Shown here piece after piece: positions 9,253-17,303 of a stretch of DNA of 38,240 nucleotides. This DNA comes from Alphaproteobacteria bacterium (GTDB taxonomy: Bacteria; Pseudomonadota; Alphaproteobacteria; UBA9219): contig JABDFY010000021.1 in assembly GCA_013286365.1 (NCBI GenBank), positions 1 through 38,240 on the forward strand, in the 5' to 3' direction. A model generated the notes under the pieces. That model was not told the origin of the DNA. It saw nothing but the letters and a program-made list of their open reading frames with translations, and searched no databases. A program made the translations under genes and the position numbers. Position 1 is the stretch's first letter, and each line of letters begins with the position of its first letter.

Positions 9253-10173
9253 TTATCCACGCTTCGTCATTTCAAAGAGATTGGTAGCTTGTTCACCGAG
9301 AAATCCATGGAATTTAATTGGTTTACCGTCTGGGCCCGGAATAGTCCCTCGTTCGGCGAGTTCATAGTAAGCATAGCTCCATTTAAGGCGGCCTTTGCTG
9401 CCATCTTTCTCTCTCACATCACATTCCTCGTCAAAGGCCTGTGTGGAGGATTGACGTAGTTTACTGCCAGTCTCACCTTCGAATTCATCTTTCATGGGTA
9501 AGCCGGCTTTCTTCAATGCATTAACTGTAGCTTCAAGATCTGGCCATTCAGCAACATTTTGATGATTGATATAGGCCGTAAAATGATTAACCGCGTTGCC
9601 GTGCAATAAGGTCCATGCCGCATATTGCGATTCCTTATTAACGTCTTCAACAATCGAACGTAGTGGCGGCGCCCAAGGGCGAGAAAAAAACTTTACTAGT
9701 CCAGCAACAAGCGAAGAGCTTCGGCTCTCGTCTAAAGTTTTGTCCTTGCGCAGTTGGTTCAGCAGTTCTAGTTCTTCACCTGACAGCAGGTCGGGTGCGC
9801 CCTTTAGGCTTTCTTTGATGATCATTGCAGTTTGAGGTGATAATTTGTCCACTTCAAGCTGACTAATAAATATTTTTGGATTCTTTTCTGGATCGGCAGC
9901 AAATTCATAATGCCATGCCGTGAGTTTCTTGTCGGTAAACTCATACCGTCCTTTTTTTACGTATCCGAGGGCCGTAAAAATTCTGGCGATGGCCTCGATG
10001 CCAGCTGGCTGGCCCATTTGGGTGTTTATTGTTCTGTAGGCGATGTGGTCATTTTGAACTTTGCCGCCGCGCTGTTCGACCATATTCTGGTACTGGGCTG
10101 CATAGGGAACCCTTTTTTTGTATTGGGCCCATAAGGCTTTCAGCAGCTGGTCGAGAACATCGGCGCTATTCAT
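9253..10173 (-). CDS. hglS: DUF1338 2-oxoadipate dioxygenase/decarboxylase (HglS-like)
   Basis: A 306-residue protein of the DUF1338 family. Characterised members (Pseudomonas HglS, plant FLO7) are Fe(II) enzymes that turn 2-oxoadipate into D-2-hydroxyglutarate with O2 and release of CO2. The expected metal ligands are visible: His43 in NDHIAYR, His197 in GNAVNHFTAYIN and probably Glu271 in YYELAERG. Arg47, four residues after the first His, matches the substrate-binding Arg of the family. It is the first gene of the operon, with AAGGAG (10182-10187) 8 bases before its ATG. Pseudomonas HglS is longer than this 306-residue form. Confidence 0.88.
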   Translation of the reverse strand: MNSADVLDQLLKALWAQYKKRVPYAAQYQNMVEQRGGKVQNDHIAYRTINTQMGQPAGIEAIARIFTALGYVKKGRYEFTDKKLTAWHYEFAADPEKNPKIFISQLEVDKLSPQTAMIIKESLKGAPDLLSGEELELLNQLRKDKTLDESRSSSLVAGLVKFFSRPWAPPLRSIVEDVNKESQYAAWTLLHGNAVNHFTAYINHQNVAEWPDLEATVNALKKAGLPMKDEFEGETGSKLRQSSTQAFDEECDVREKDGSKGRLKWSYAYYELAERGTIPGPDGKPIKFHGFLGEQATNLFEMTKRG

Positions 10174-10181
10174 GAGACTAT

Positions 10182-10187
10182 CTCCTT
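10182..10187 (-). promoter_or_regulatory. Ribosome-binding site of the lysine operon's first gene
   Basis: Read on the minus strand this is AAGGAG, 8 bases before the ATG at 10173. It is the strongest ribosome-binding site in the operon; the three following genes rely on overlaps or 1-3 base gaps. Confidence 0.7.
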
Positions 10188-10329
10188 GGGAAGAGCGCCT
10201 ATGGTAGCAGTGCTTAACGCCGAGGTGAAGCGTCGCCGGGACACAAAGTTTGATGTTTATCGTTTTTGTGCTTTATCTGGAGCCGTTGGACCGCATTGAA
10301 AGTGCTTTATAAGGGATGGATATCGATCT

Positions 10330-11355
10330 ATGAGGAGGCTTCTTCAGGCCATGGCTGGCGCGCATCATGGTGGCGCCGAGGCTTTTTTTACCCGCTTGAC
10401 CGTAGGGTTGCAACGTGCGGGACAGGAGCAGCGCGTTGTCATTCGCCGTGATCCCGAGCGTGCCACCAGTCTGCGGTTGGGCGGTGTTGAGCCGGTTCAA
10501 TTTCGTTTTGGTGGACCCTTGGATCTCGTCACAAAGATCGGGCTTCGCAGGGTAATCGCGGATTATAATCCGGATATTGTATTAACGTGGATGAATAGAG
10601 CAACCCGATTTTGTCCGCGCGGCAAGTTTATTCACGTTGCTCGTCTTGGCGGATATTATGATCTGAAATATTATAAGAATTGCGATCAGCTCATCGGCAA
10701 TACGCAAGATATAGTTGATTATCTCGTGCGCCAAGGTTGGCCCTCTGGGCGAGCCCACTATCTACCTAATTTTGTTTCCATTACATCGGCCAGTCCACAA
10801 TCCCGCGCGGCGCTCGAGACCCCCGAAAATGCACCTCTTGCGGTTGCTTTGGGCCGGTTGCATCCCAACAAGGCCTTTGATGTGTTGCTAATGGCCATGT
10901 CTCAGGTGCCGCACCTTCATCTATGGCTTGCGGGCGAAGGTGAATTGCAAACGTCACTAGAAGAGCAAGCTATGGCCCTTGGCGTTAGACAGCGCGTACA
11001 TTTTCTCGGCTGGCGCCAAGATATTTCCGCTTTATTGGCGGCAGCCGATTTTCTTGTGTGTCCTTCACGCTATGAACCTCTTGGTAATGTTGTGATCGAA
11101 GCTTGGGCTGCACGTAAGCCTGTAATCGCAGCTTCCAGTGCCGGACCTCTCTCCCTGATTAGAGACAATGAAACGGGGTTATTGGTGCCAATTGATAATG
11201 CTGACGCACTGGCTCTTGCTATGAAGCGACTGATTGAAGATCACACACTCATGGCTGAATTGGTTGAAAACGGCTATAGGGCCTATCGCAATCAGTTCAG
11301 CGAAGAGCATGTTATTAAGCTTTATCGTGATTTTTTTGCCCTTGTGGGACATTAA
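10330..11355 (+). CDS. GT4-family glycosyltransferase
   Basis: A 341-residue GT-B fold glycosyltransferase. The N-terminal acceptor domain starts with AGAHHGGAEAFFTRL. The C-terminal nucleotide-sugar domain has GRLHPNKAFDVLL (175-187), AGEGELQTSLEEQA and the EX7E motif at 249-257 (EPLGNVVIE), all typical of retaining family 4 enzymes. No membrane segment or signal peptide is present, so it probably acts at the cytosolic face of the inner membrane on lipopolysaccharide or polysaccharide precursors. Its stop overlaps the start of the next gene by one base (TAATG), so it is translationally coupled to the amidotransferase. Donor and acceptor cannot be told. Confidence 0.88.
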   Translation: MRRLLQAMAGAHHGGAEAFFTRLTVGLQRAGQEQRVVIRRDPERATSLRLGGVEPVQFRFGGPLDLVTKIGLRRVIADYNPDIVLTWMNRATRFCPRGKFIHVARLGGYYDLKYYKNCDQLIGNTQDIVDYLVRQGWPSGRAHYLPNFVSITSASPQSRAALETPENAPLAVALGRLHPNKAFDVLLMAMSQVPHLHLWLAGEGELQTSLEEQAMALGVRQRVHFLGWRQDISALLAAADFLVCPSRYEPLGNVVIEAWAARKPVIAASSAGPLSLIRDNETGLLVPIDNADALALAMKRLIEDHTLMAELVENGYRAYRNQFSEEHVIKLYRDFFALVGH

Positions 11356-13115
11356 TGTGCGGCATTGCGGGGATTATGACGTGTGACGGGTCGTTGCCGT
11401 TACCGAGTGCTTTACAAGCAATGGGTCAAGCTCTGGCGCATCGGGGTCCTGATGGGCAGGGCCATTACCAGTCTCACAACGTTGCCCTCATTCAAACTCG
11501 ATTGGCTATTATCGATCTTGTGAACGGTAACCAGCCCATCTTTGAGACGGGTGGGGCGGCCCTTATGGCAAACGGCGAGATCTATAATTACGTCGAGCTG
11601 CGCGACGAGTTGCCTGGCGTTGTATTTTCAACCAATTCGGATTGCGAGTTACCTCTGCAGCTCTATAGGCGATATGGCCTTGAGTATACCGAACATTTAC
11701 GCGGCATGTATGCCATTGCAATCCATGATCCCAAGACTGGACGACTTAGTGTATCGCGCGACCCTTTTGGCATAAAGCCACTCTATTATGCAGAGACAGC
11801 TAAGTCTTTTGCCTTTGCATCTGAGCCTGAGGCCCTGATCGAAGCAGGCATCGTTGCGGCTGAGCTTGAGCCACAGACGCGTAATGAGCTTGTGCAACTG
11901 CAGTATACGACGGGTCGACAAACAATTTATTCGGCCATCAAGCGTGTGCTGCCCGGTGAAACGCTTGTTATCGAAGGTGGACGTATCGTTGAGCGGCGTC
12001 GGCAAAAGGCATTGCCCGCGAGAGCACCCTTACACTGTTCCTTAACCGAGGCTGTAAGGCAATTTGATCAAGTCTTTGCCGATAGCGTTCTTATACATCA
12101 ACGTTCTGATGTGCCTTATGGCATGTTTTTATCTGGCGGTATCGATTCGTCGGCCGTTTTAGCTATGATGGCGCGGCTCAATGACCGTCCCGTTAAGGCA
12201 TTTACGGTCGGTTTTCCGGGGACTTCGGCGCATGACGAACGTCATGTGGCACGTAAGGTGGCAAAAGCACTCGGTGCTGAGCATATAGAGGTCGAGTTTT
12301 CGGCGGATGATTTTTGGCAACTCTTGCCAGAAGTTGCCCGCGTCGTCGATGACCCAACGGCAGATTATGCCCTCTTGCCCAGCTATAAATTAGCCGCTAC
12401 AGCGCATGCGGCGGGGTTAAAAGTAATATTAAGCGGTGAGGGCGGTGATGAGCTTTTTGGCGGCTATGGTCGCTACCGTAGTGCCATTCGGCCGTGGTGG
12501 TTAAATCGCAAACAAATGCGCCGTCATGGCGCATTCCAAGGACTAGATATCTTCCGTATCGACTTTACCGGGTGGCGCGCCGGATATACGCATTCGGAAA
12601 ATGAAAATAACCATCCAAACCTCACGCGTCTTCAAAAAGCTCAGGCGACCGACTGCGCCGATTGGCTGCCTAATGATTTGCTGACGAAGCTTGATAGATG
12701 TCTGATGGCGCATGGTGTAGAAGGACGTACACCATTTCTCGATACATCACTTGCCGCGTTTGCCTATTGTTTGCCAGATAAACTCAAAATTAATCGTGGA
12801 TTAGGCAAATGGATGTTGCGAAACTGGTTGGCTCAATATGTGCCGTCAGCTGAGCCATTTTCTCGTAAGCGCGGATTTACCGTTCCCGTTGGCGAATGGA
12901 TTGCCAAGCGTGGAAAAGAATTAGGTCCACTTGTCGCTGCACAAGCAGGTGTCAAAGAGATCTGCATTCCAGGTGCCGTTGAGAGCCTATTTAGAGAACT
13001 CAAAACCGATTATCGTTTTGCGGCATGGACTTTGCTGTTCTATGCCCTATGGCATCAACAGCACATCGTTAGAAATCGCGTTCAAGGTGATGTATTTGCC
13101 GCCCTCACCTATTAA
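11355..13115 (+). CDS. asnB: Asparagine synthetase (glutamine-hydrolysing) / AsnB-type amidotransferase
   Basis: A 586-residue two-domain enzyme. Cys2 of MCGIAGI is the glutaminase nucleophile, RGPDGQG (30-36) and MANGEIYNY (71-79) complete the class II amidotransferase site, and SGGIDSS (260-266) is the ATP pyrophosphatase loop of the synthetase domain. It would make asparagine from aspartate, glutamine and ATP, or amidate a sugar carboxylate. Being coupled to a glycosyltransferase and next to a Kdo hydroxylase favours envelope sugar amidation, as seen for AsnB-like proteins in O-antigen clusters; that is inference. Its stop codon interlocks with that of the convergent gene at 13112-13115. 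Confidence 0.9.
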   Translation: MCGIAGIMTCDGSLPLPSALQAMGQALAHRGPDGQGHYQSHNVALIQTRLAIIDLVNGNQPIFETGGAALMANGEIYNYVELRDELPGVVFSTNSDCELPLQLYRRYGLEYTEHLRGMYAIAIHDPKTGRLSVSRDPFGIKPLYYAETAKSFAFASEPEALIEAGIVAAELEPQTRNELVQLQYTTGRQTIYSAIKRVLPGETLVIEGGRIVERRRQKALPARAPLHCSLTEAVRQFDQVFADSVLIHQRSDVPYGMFLSGGIDSSAVLAMMARLNDRPVKAFTVGFPGTSAHDERHVARKVAKALGAEHIEVEFSADDFWQLLPEVARVVDDPTADYALLPSYKLAATAHAAGLKVILSGEGGDELFGGYGRYRSAIRPWWLNRKQMRRHGAFQGLDIFRIDFTGWRAGYTHSENENNHPNLTRLQKAQATDCADWLPNDLLTKLDRCLMAHGVEGRTPFLDTSLAAFAYCLPDKLKINRGLGKWMLRNWLAQYVPSAEPFSRKRGFTVPVGEWIAKRGKELGPLVAAQAGVKEICIPGAVESLFRELKTDYRFAAWTLLFYALWHQQHIVRNRVQGDVFAALTY

Positions 13116-14062
13116 TGTAAGTTTTTTCCGACCAGATTTTCGAGGACGCGCAGCGGTGAGTTGTCCGGTTGGGCCATGGCAGCCACCGGCAACATAAATG
13201 TTTGTTCCATGGCATGCTGACCCGATACCACAGCATGCGAGACCTGATCTGAAAAAACAATCCAGCTAGTTCCCGGCAAAAAAGGCATCGTCGTGTAAGA
13301 AACATCCTGCTGATAAGCCTGGTCTAGTTTCATGCGATCATGAATTTGCAACATGTAATGGTCATATAAACTGCGTTTACCCTTGGTGATTTTAAGTAAT
13401 CGCAAGAGGGTGGAACTTCCCGGTAATGGCCTGGGTATCTTTGGCATAAAGCGCGCGGCGACATGGGCAAACGGTTCCCCCACGCGCCAAAGGCGCGGCA
13501 AATCGTTGGGATGTATATTGGTGAACACCCGCAAAATTCTTTGTCCGCGATTGGGGCGCGAAGGGAATGCGTCTACGTGTAACAACTGATCGTCATGACG
13601 TGCGCTTTGTACACGTTCTTTCGCTTCCACAGGACGAAAGCTGGTATTGCCGATACTTAAATAAGGTGCGTACCCTGGAAAAATTGCATTGATCAGTGTT
13701 TGGGCCGATGCTGCATAACGTTGCAATAGGCCTGCGAGGATTGGGGACTTATCTTCTTCTTTTGATGTACCCCATAAAGTTTTTCTAACAGGTGAATATT
13801 TGATGCTTTTTACGCCTGACTTAACACAATCCGAACGCAAGTACCTCTTTTCGTCCTTGGTCAGTATGAAGGGTAACTGCGGCAAACAAATAATTTTTCC
13901 CTGCTCTAAGGCTTTAATAGCCTCTGTCTGTAAGCTTGAGTTGAGCGCGGGTTGCCATTCTGACAGCGGCATCGACAAATAAGCGCTGCTCTGCATAGCG
14001 GAGATATCACTATCATATAGCGCTGATGGGGCCAGTGGCTGTGCGCTTTTGCCTTGAAACAT
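13112..14062 (-). CDS. kdoO: Kdo 3-hydroxylase, Fe(II)/2-oxoglutarate dependent (KdoO-like)
   Basis: A 316-residue protein resembling the Kdo hydroxylase family. That enzyme hydroxylates the 3-position of Kdo in lipid A-linked inner core, giving Ko-containing lipopolysaccharide. Visible iron ligands are His162 and Asp164 in LLHVDAFPSRP and probably His276 in FSDQVSHAVVSGQHAMEQTF. The stretch RGQRILRVFTNIHPNDLPRL is typical of the family and may supply the 2-oxoglutarate-binding Arg. No signal peptide. An excellent ribosome-binding site (AAAGGAGGG on the minus strand, 14066-14074) precedes ATG 14062. It is convergent with asnB, sharing the TTAA at 13112-13115. Confidence 0.82.
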   Translation of the reverse strand: MFQGKSAQPLAPSALYDSDISAMQSSAYLSMPLSEWQPALNSSLQTEAIKALEQGKIICLPQLPFILTKDEKRYLRSDCVKSGVKSIKYSPVRKTLWGTSKEEDKSPILAGLLQRYAASAQTLINAIFPGYAPYLSIGNTSFRPVEAKERVQSARHDDQLLHVDAFPSRPNRGQRILRVFTNIHPNDLPRLWRVGEPFAHVAARFMPKIPRPLPGSSTLLRLLKITKGKRSLYDHYMLQIHDRMKLDQAYQQDVSYTTMPFLPGTSWIVFSDQVSHAVVSGQHAMEQTFMLPVAAMAQPDNSPLRVLENLVGKNLH

Positions 14063-14242
14063 CGACCCTCCTTTGAGAGGTTACGATAGCTTTACCTGAG
14101 TAAAATGCCAACAGAGATGCCAAGCTTAGGGGCGGTGTCGCTTTCGGAATTGTCGCTTGCGCTTCATATTTGTAGTTTTTGCGGGGTTTCGGCCGACTCG
14201 GCGTTAAATTTTCATGCACAGAATCAAACAGTTTTATATTCT

Positions 14243-14911
14243 ATGGCCATGGTGAAATTAAGTCACAGCATATCCTTTGGCCAAAAACTGGGCCTAACGC
14301 GTAGCGAAGCCGGCACGCTCGCTAAGTTGCGAACACCGGAGAAAATTCAAGATTACGTGAGTTCAATTCCGATTAATCATGAAAAGGGCGGTGATACTTG
14401 TCTTTCCGTCGTGGAAACACTGCGGCAGCGCCGTGCGCACTGTATCGAGGGTGCCCTTGTTGCTGCTTGCTCCTTCTGGCTCAATGGTAAGCCGCCGTTA
14501 CTCATGGATTTTCAAGCTATGCGCGACGACGATCATGTTGTAGCGCTGTTCCGCCATCGCGGCTACTGGGGCGCTATCTCTAAAAGTAACCATGTTTGGT
14601 TACGTTGGCGTGATCCCATTTATCGCAATTTGCGTGAGTTAGCCTTGTCATATTTTCACGAATACGTTACCGGCAGTCGTAAGACATTATGGAACTATTC
14701 GGTGGCTTTTGATTTGCGGCGATTTGATCCGAAAATGTGGATCACCAACAAAGAATCATGCTGGGATATTGCATCAGCGTTGGATGACACACGGCATTAT
14801 GCCCTCATCTCGTCGGCCCAAGCTAAGCGTTTACGCCCTCGTGACTCGATGGAGATACGTGCAGACAAATTGGTGGAATATAACGCTTTCGGCAAAAAGA
14901 AGGTTGCGTAA
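14243..14911 (+). CDS. Transglutaminase-like conserved hypothetical protein
   Basis: 222 residues from ATG 14243 (MAMVKLSHSISFG). The frame is open back to an ATG at 14105, but the added residues look non-conserved and neither start has a clear ribosome-binding site. A transglutaminase/cysteine-protease-like triad can be proposed: Cys67 in RRAHCIEGALVAA, His98 in MRDDDHVVALF and Asp124 in LRWRDPIYR. The order and spacing resemble the C...H...D(P) pattern of the superfamily. No signal peptide. The stop lies 8 bp from the convergent mlaC stop. Biological role unknown; the triad is seen in sequence, the fold is inferred. Confidence 0.75.
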   Translation: MAMVKLSHSISFGQKLGLTRSEAGTLAKLRTPEKIQDYVSSIPINHEKGGDTCLSVVETLRQRRAHCIEGALVAACSFWLNGKPPLLMDFQAMRDDDHVVALFRHRGYWGAISKSNHVWLRWRDPIYRNLRELALSYFHEYVTGSRKTLWNYSVAFDLRRFDPKMWITNKESCWDIASALDDTRHYALISSAQAKRLRPRDSMEIRADKLVEYNAFGKKKVA

Positions 14912-14919
14912 ACGGCTTA

Positions 14920-15633
14920 TCACTCTTCGTTAGATGCCGATGAAGTTGCCGGCGACGGCTGTTCCAGGCGTTGACGCATGAGCGCGAGGAGGCCGTCTAA
15001 TTTTCCACCGTCGCGCTGGATGATGGAGCTGTACTCATCACGCTGCGTCAAACTCTGGCTGACGCCCTCGATCATGACATCGATAACGGCGTATTTATTA
15101 TTTTTCTCGCGCACGCGCCAATCCACCGTTGTCGGAGATGAACCATCGGGATGAGTAATGTCACTGGTCACGATAAAATCTTGGTCGCTTTCTGGCCGCG
15201 TGCTTTTAACGACAAAATTTTCGCCGTTGTAGAAATTTAGACGATCGCCATACATTTTTGTAACCAGAGCTTCGAACAACTTCATATATTCTTGTTGTTG
15301 TTCGGGCGATGCTGCATTCCAGCTGCGACCAATAACAAATCGACCTATCGTCTGCATATCAAAAGAATCGTGAAGAATATTTCGGTATTGGGCCGTGCGC
15401 TGCTCTTGGCTAAGACCCTTATTGCTAATTGCTGCCATAGCGCGGCTCGACAGATCTTGAACAAATTTGCCAGCCGGCAACATAGCGGCTGCATCCGATG
15501 CAGATGGCGAAGAAGAATCCGCTTTTGCTTGTTGGGCGATCGCTAAAGGGCAGGGGACCACGACAAAGCCCAGTAACGCTAGGATTGTAACGATAAAAAT
15601 GGATCGAATTTGTGAAATCACGGTTCTTAACAT
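14920..15633 (-). CDS. mlaC: MlaC/Ttg2D-family phospholipid-binding periplasmic protein
   Basis: 237 residues. An N-terminal signal peptide (ISQIRSIFIVTILALLGFVVVP, cleavage near AIAQQ) is followed by the MlaC (Tol_Tol_Ttg2) domain: LHDSFDMQTIGRFVIGRSWN, PEQQQEYMKLFEALVTKMYGDRL, and the C-terminal VIDVMIEGVSQSLTQRDEYSS signature. MlaC ferries phospholipids between outer-membrane MlaA and the inner-membrane MlaFEDB transporter, or serves a hopanoid-type export system. AGGA on the minus strand lies 7 bases before the ATG. The other mla genes are not in this window, so it stands alone here. It is convergent with the transglutaminase-like gene. Confidence 0.88.
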   Translation of the reverse strand: MLRTVISQIRSIFIVTILALLGFVVVPCPLAIAQQAKADSSSPSASDAAAMLPAGKFVQDLSSRAMAAISNKGLSQEQRTAQYRNILHDSFDMQTIGRFVIGRSWNAASPEQQQEYMKLFEALVTKMYGDRLNFYNGENFVVKSTRPESDQDFIVTSDITHPDGSSPTTVDWRVREKNNKYAVIDVMIEGVSQSLTQRDEYSSIIQRDGGKLDGLLALMRQRLEQPSPATSSASNEE

Positions 15634-16064
15634 GAATTAGTCCTATCTGTTCGTTGAAAGCCGAAAACGTCTGCCGCGGGACATTGGTAGCGGATTTTGC
15701 TGAAAGTGTGGCAATAGAATCGAGGAAAAGGCGAAAATTGACACTCTCCTCATGATGTAGGCGCTGTTTTGCGCTCCATGAATGGCTCAATACCGCGGTT
15801 TTACAGGGGGGTGGGGCAGCAGTGCCACAGGTTAGAATTACTTCTGTCTCTATATGGGGGTTTTCTTGACGACCATTAACCCCGCTGTTATAGAGGGATT
15901 CCTGCTAAGTCCTTGCCTTCTAAAGACAATCGCGATCCGCCGAACCTATTCTATTTTAACATCTTCTGCTGGTGAAGTCTCGGTTCCCTGACCGAAGTTT
16001 ACGTCATGATAACCAAATTACCGGTACATAAGGCCCTTTATCACCCTCTATGGAGTACATGACA
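15634..16064. other. Divergent intergenic region between mlaC and the OmpA-family gene
   Basis: No coding frame I believe in. The right half carries a good plus-strand sigma-70-type promoter (15866-15894), giving a 5' leader of about 165 nt to the OmpA gene. I see no named riboswitch or other clear RNA element. Confidence 0.5.
15866..15894 (+). promoter_or_regulatory. Sigma-70-type promoter for the OmpA-family gene
   Basis: TTGACG (15866-15871) and TATAGA (15889-15894) are separated by exactly 17 bp, the best housekeeping-type promoter match I found in the window. It points toward the OmpA-family gene, whose start at 16065 would give a leader of about 165 nt. Confidence 0.65.
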
Positions 16065-16628
16065 ATGTCTTATCTCAATGCAAAAACAGCCATCTTGACT
16101 GGATTTGTTTTGGTTGCTTCAGCCAGCTTAGCCCATGCCGAAGGCAGCCCTCATGCCGTTTTACTTGATACACGCGGTCAACCCGTACACAACACGTGGG
16201 GCAATTGCGTTCGTACAAGATGGCAAAGCAGTGAAGATCAATGTGATTCTGTCACGCGAACTGAGCTGACGGTTTATTTTGGCTTCAACAAATCTACGCT
16301 GTCGCCTGAATCGAAACAGCATATCAACTCATTGGCTAAGTCGCTTAAGTCGGCCCACAACGTCAAAGAAGCGCGGATTATAGGTTATGCCGATCGTATC
16401 GGTGGCCCAGCCTATAATGAAAAGCTGTCTAAGAAGCGCGCCGAAAATGTACGCGACTATCTGATTACGCATGGCTACACCAATGCGCGTGTCACCGAGA
16501 CACGTTGGCTTGGCGAATCGGTCCCAGCGACAGATTGCCCAGATACACTAGCACGTGCTCAGCTGATCGACTGTCTGAAGGAAGATCGTCGCGTCGAAAT
16601 CGAGATCGAGTACAAATCAGCCAAGTAA
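16065..16628 (+). CDS. OmpA-family peptidoglycan-binding outer-membrane protein
   Basis: 187 residues from ATG 16065, chosen because GGAG (16052-16055) lies 9 bases upstream; earlier in-frame ATGs at 16050 and 16059 overlap or crowd that site. A clean signal peptide (AKTAILTGFVLVASASLAHA) is followed by a short segment with two Cys (GNCVRTRW, EDQCD). The OmpA-like domain follows: LTVYFGFNKSTLS, IIGYADRIGGPAYNEKLSKKRAENVRDYL and the C-terminal DRRVEIEIEY. This is the small type lacking the eight-strand barrel. It should tether the outer membrane to peptidoglycan. Two further Cys (TDCPD, LIDC) suggest disulfides. A strong promoter and terminator make it a single-gene unit. Confidence 0.9.
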   Translation: MSYLNAKTAILTGFVLVASASLAHAEGSPHAVLLDTRGQPVHNTWGNCVRTRWQSSEDQCDSVTRTELTVYFGFNKSTLSPESKQHINSLAKSLKSAHNVKEARIIGYADRIGGPAYNEKLSKKRAENVRDYLITHGYTNARVTETRWLGESVPATDCPDTLARAQLIDCLKEDRRVEIEIEYKSAK

Positions 16629-16656
16629 GTCTCGTTTAGCAGTACTAATAATAGTT

Positions 16657-16695
16657 TCAGGCCCAGGCTTAATTGTCTGGGCCTGAGCTGTTTTT
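16657..16695 (+). terminator. Rho-independent terminator after the OmpA-family gene
   Basis: A perfect 9-bp stem CAGGCCCAG (16658-16666) / CTGGGCCTG (16677-16685), extended by a flanking T-A pair, with a 10-base loop, followed by GCTGTTTTT. It also sits at the 3' end of the convergent small gene. Confidence 0.9.
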
Positions 16696-16699
16696 GGAT

Positions 16700-17116
16700 C
16701 TAAACCTTGGGCTTACTTTGTCCAAAACGCTCAAGCAGGTTGTTGAGTTTAATGACCGGTGCATTTGGCAGCCTAGCAACAGCTTTAATCAGGTAGTCTG
16801 CAGTCATTTCATCGAGAGCGGGAACTACAGGCGTAGGGTCTATTGCTTCTTCAGTACTGTAAACTTGTAAAAGCTCATTGGCCGTAATCCCATACCATCC
16901 GACATAGGCTGCTTGGATGGCTAGATGCAAAGCGCGCTTTTGCCACACGCCTAGTTGGTCACGTTCCAGAAGATCTTCGAGCGTTGCTGTCAAGAGTACA
17001 GGCAGGCGTTGGGCTGCATACGAGTCTTGCGTGCCGGAAATTTCTCCACAAAAGAGAGCGGCTTCGTCTAATATCTCTTCGCCGGTCATCGAAAGACCGA
17101 TGATGCTTATGCTCAC
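16700..17116 (-). CDS. Hypothetical protein
   Basis: 138 residues from GTG 17116, chosen because AAAGGA sits 7 bases upstream on the minus strand; a longer reading from ATG 17167 has no such site. The product (SISIIGLSMTGEEILDEAALF...) is acidic and mostly helical, without signal peptide or membrane helix. Its last third (LIKAVARLPNAPVIKLNNLLERFG) looks amphipathic. I do not recognise a family. The gene is convergent with the OmpA-family gene and probably shares its terminator region. Confidence 0.65.
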   Translation of the reverse strand: MSISIIGLSMTGEEILDEAALFCGEISGTQDSYAAQRLPVLLTATLEDLLERDQLGVWQKRALHLAIQAAYVGWYGITANELLQVYSTEEAIDPTPVVPALDEMTADYLIKAVARLPNAPVIKLNNLLERFGQSKPKV

Positions 17117-17303
17117 TTGTAAATCCTTTAATCCTAAAAAGTGCTTATTATAATTAATCGATTTCATTTGAAAACTGTATGTGACGTTAGCAAGTCGAAA
17201 ATGATTGGCATAGGATTTTTATTGATTTCAATTGATATGGTTAATGCTGATCAAACTTGGTGCGTCGAAGTTTTATCCAATCTATTCAACAACATGACTT
17301 GAG

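Noticed and set aside
10266..10500. Short frames around the glycosyltransferase start
   Set aside because: They overlap the 5' end of a clear GT4 gene in other frames and lack motifs.
15425..15790. 121-codon minus-strand frame upstream of mlaC
   Set aside because: It overlaps mlaC in another frame, and the part outside mlaC has no motif or ribosome-binding site.
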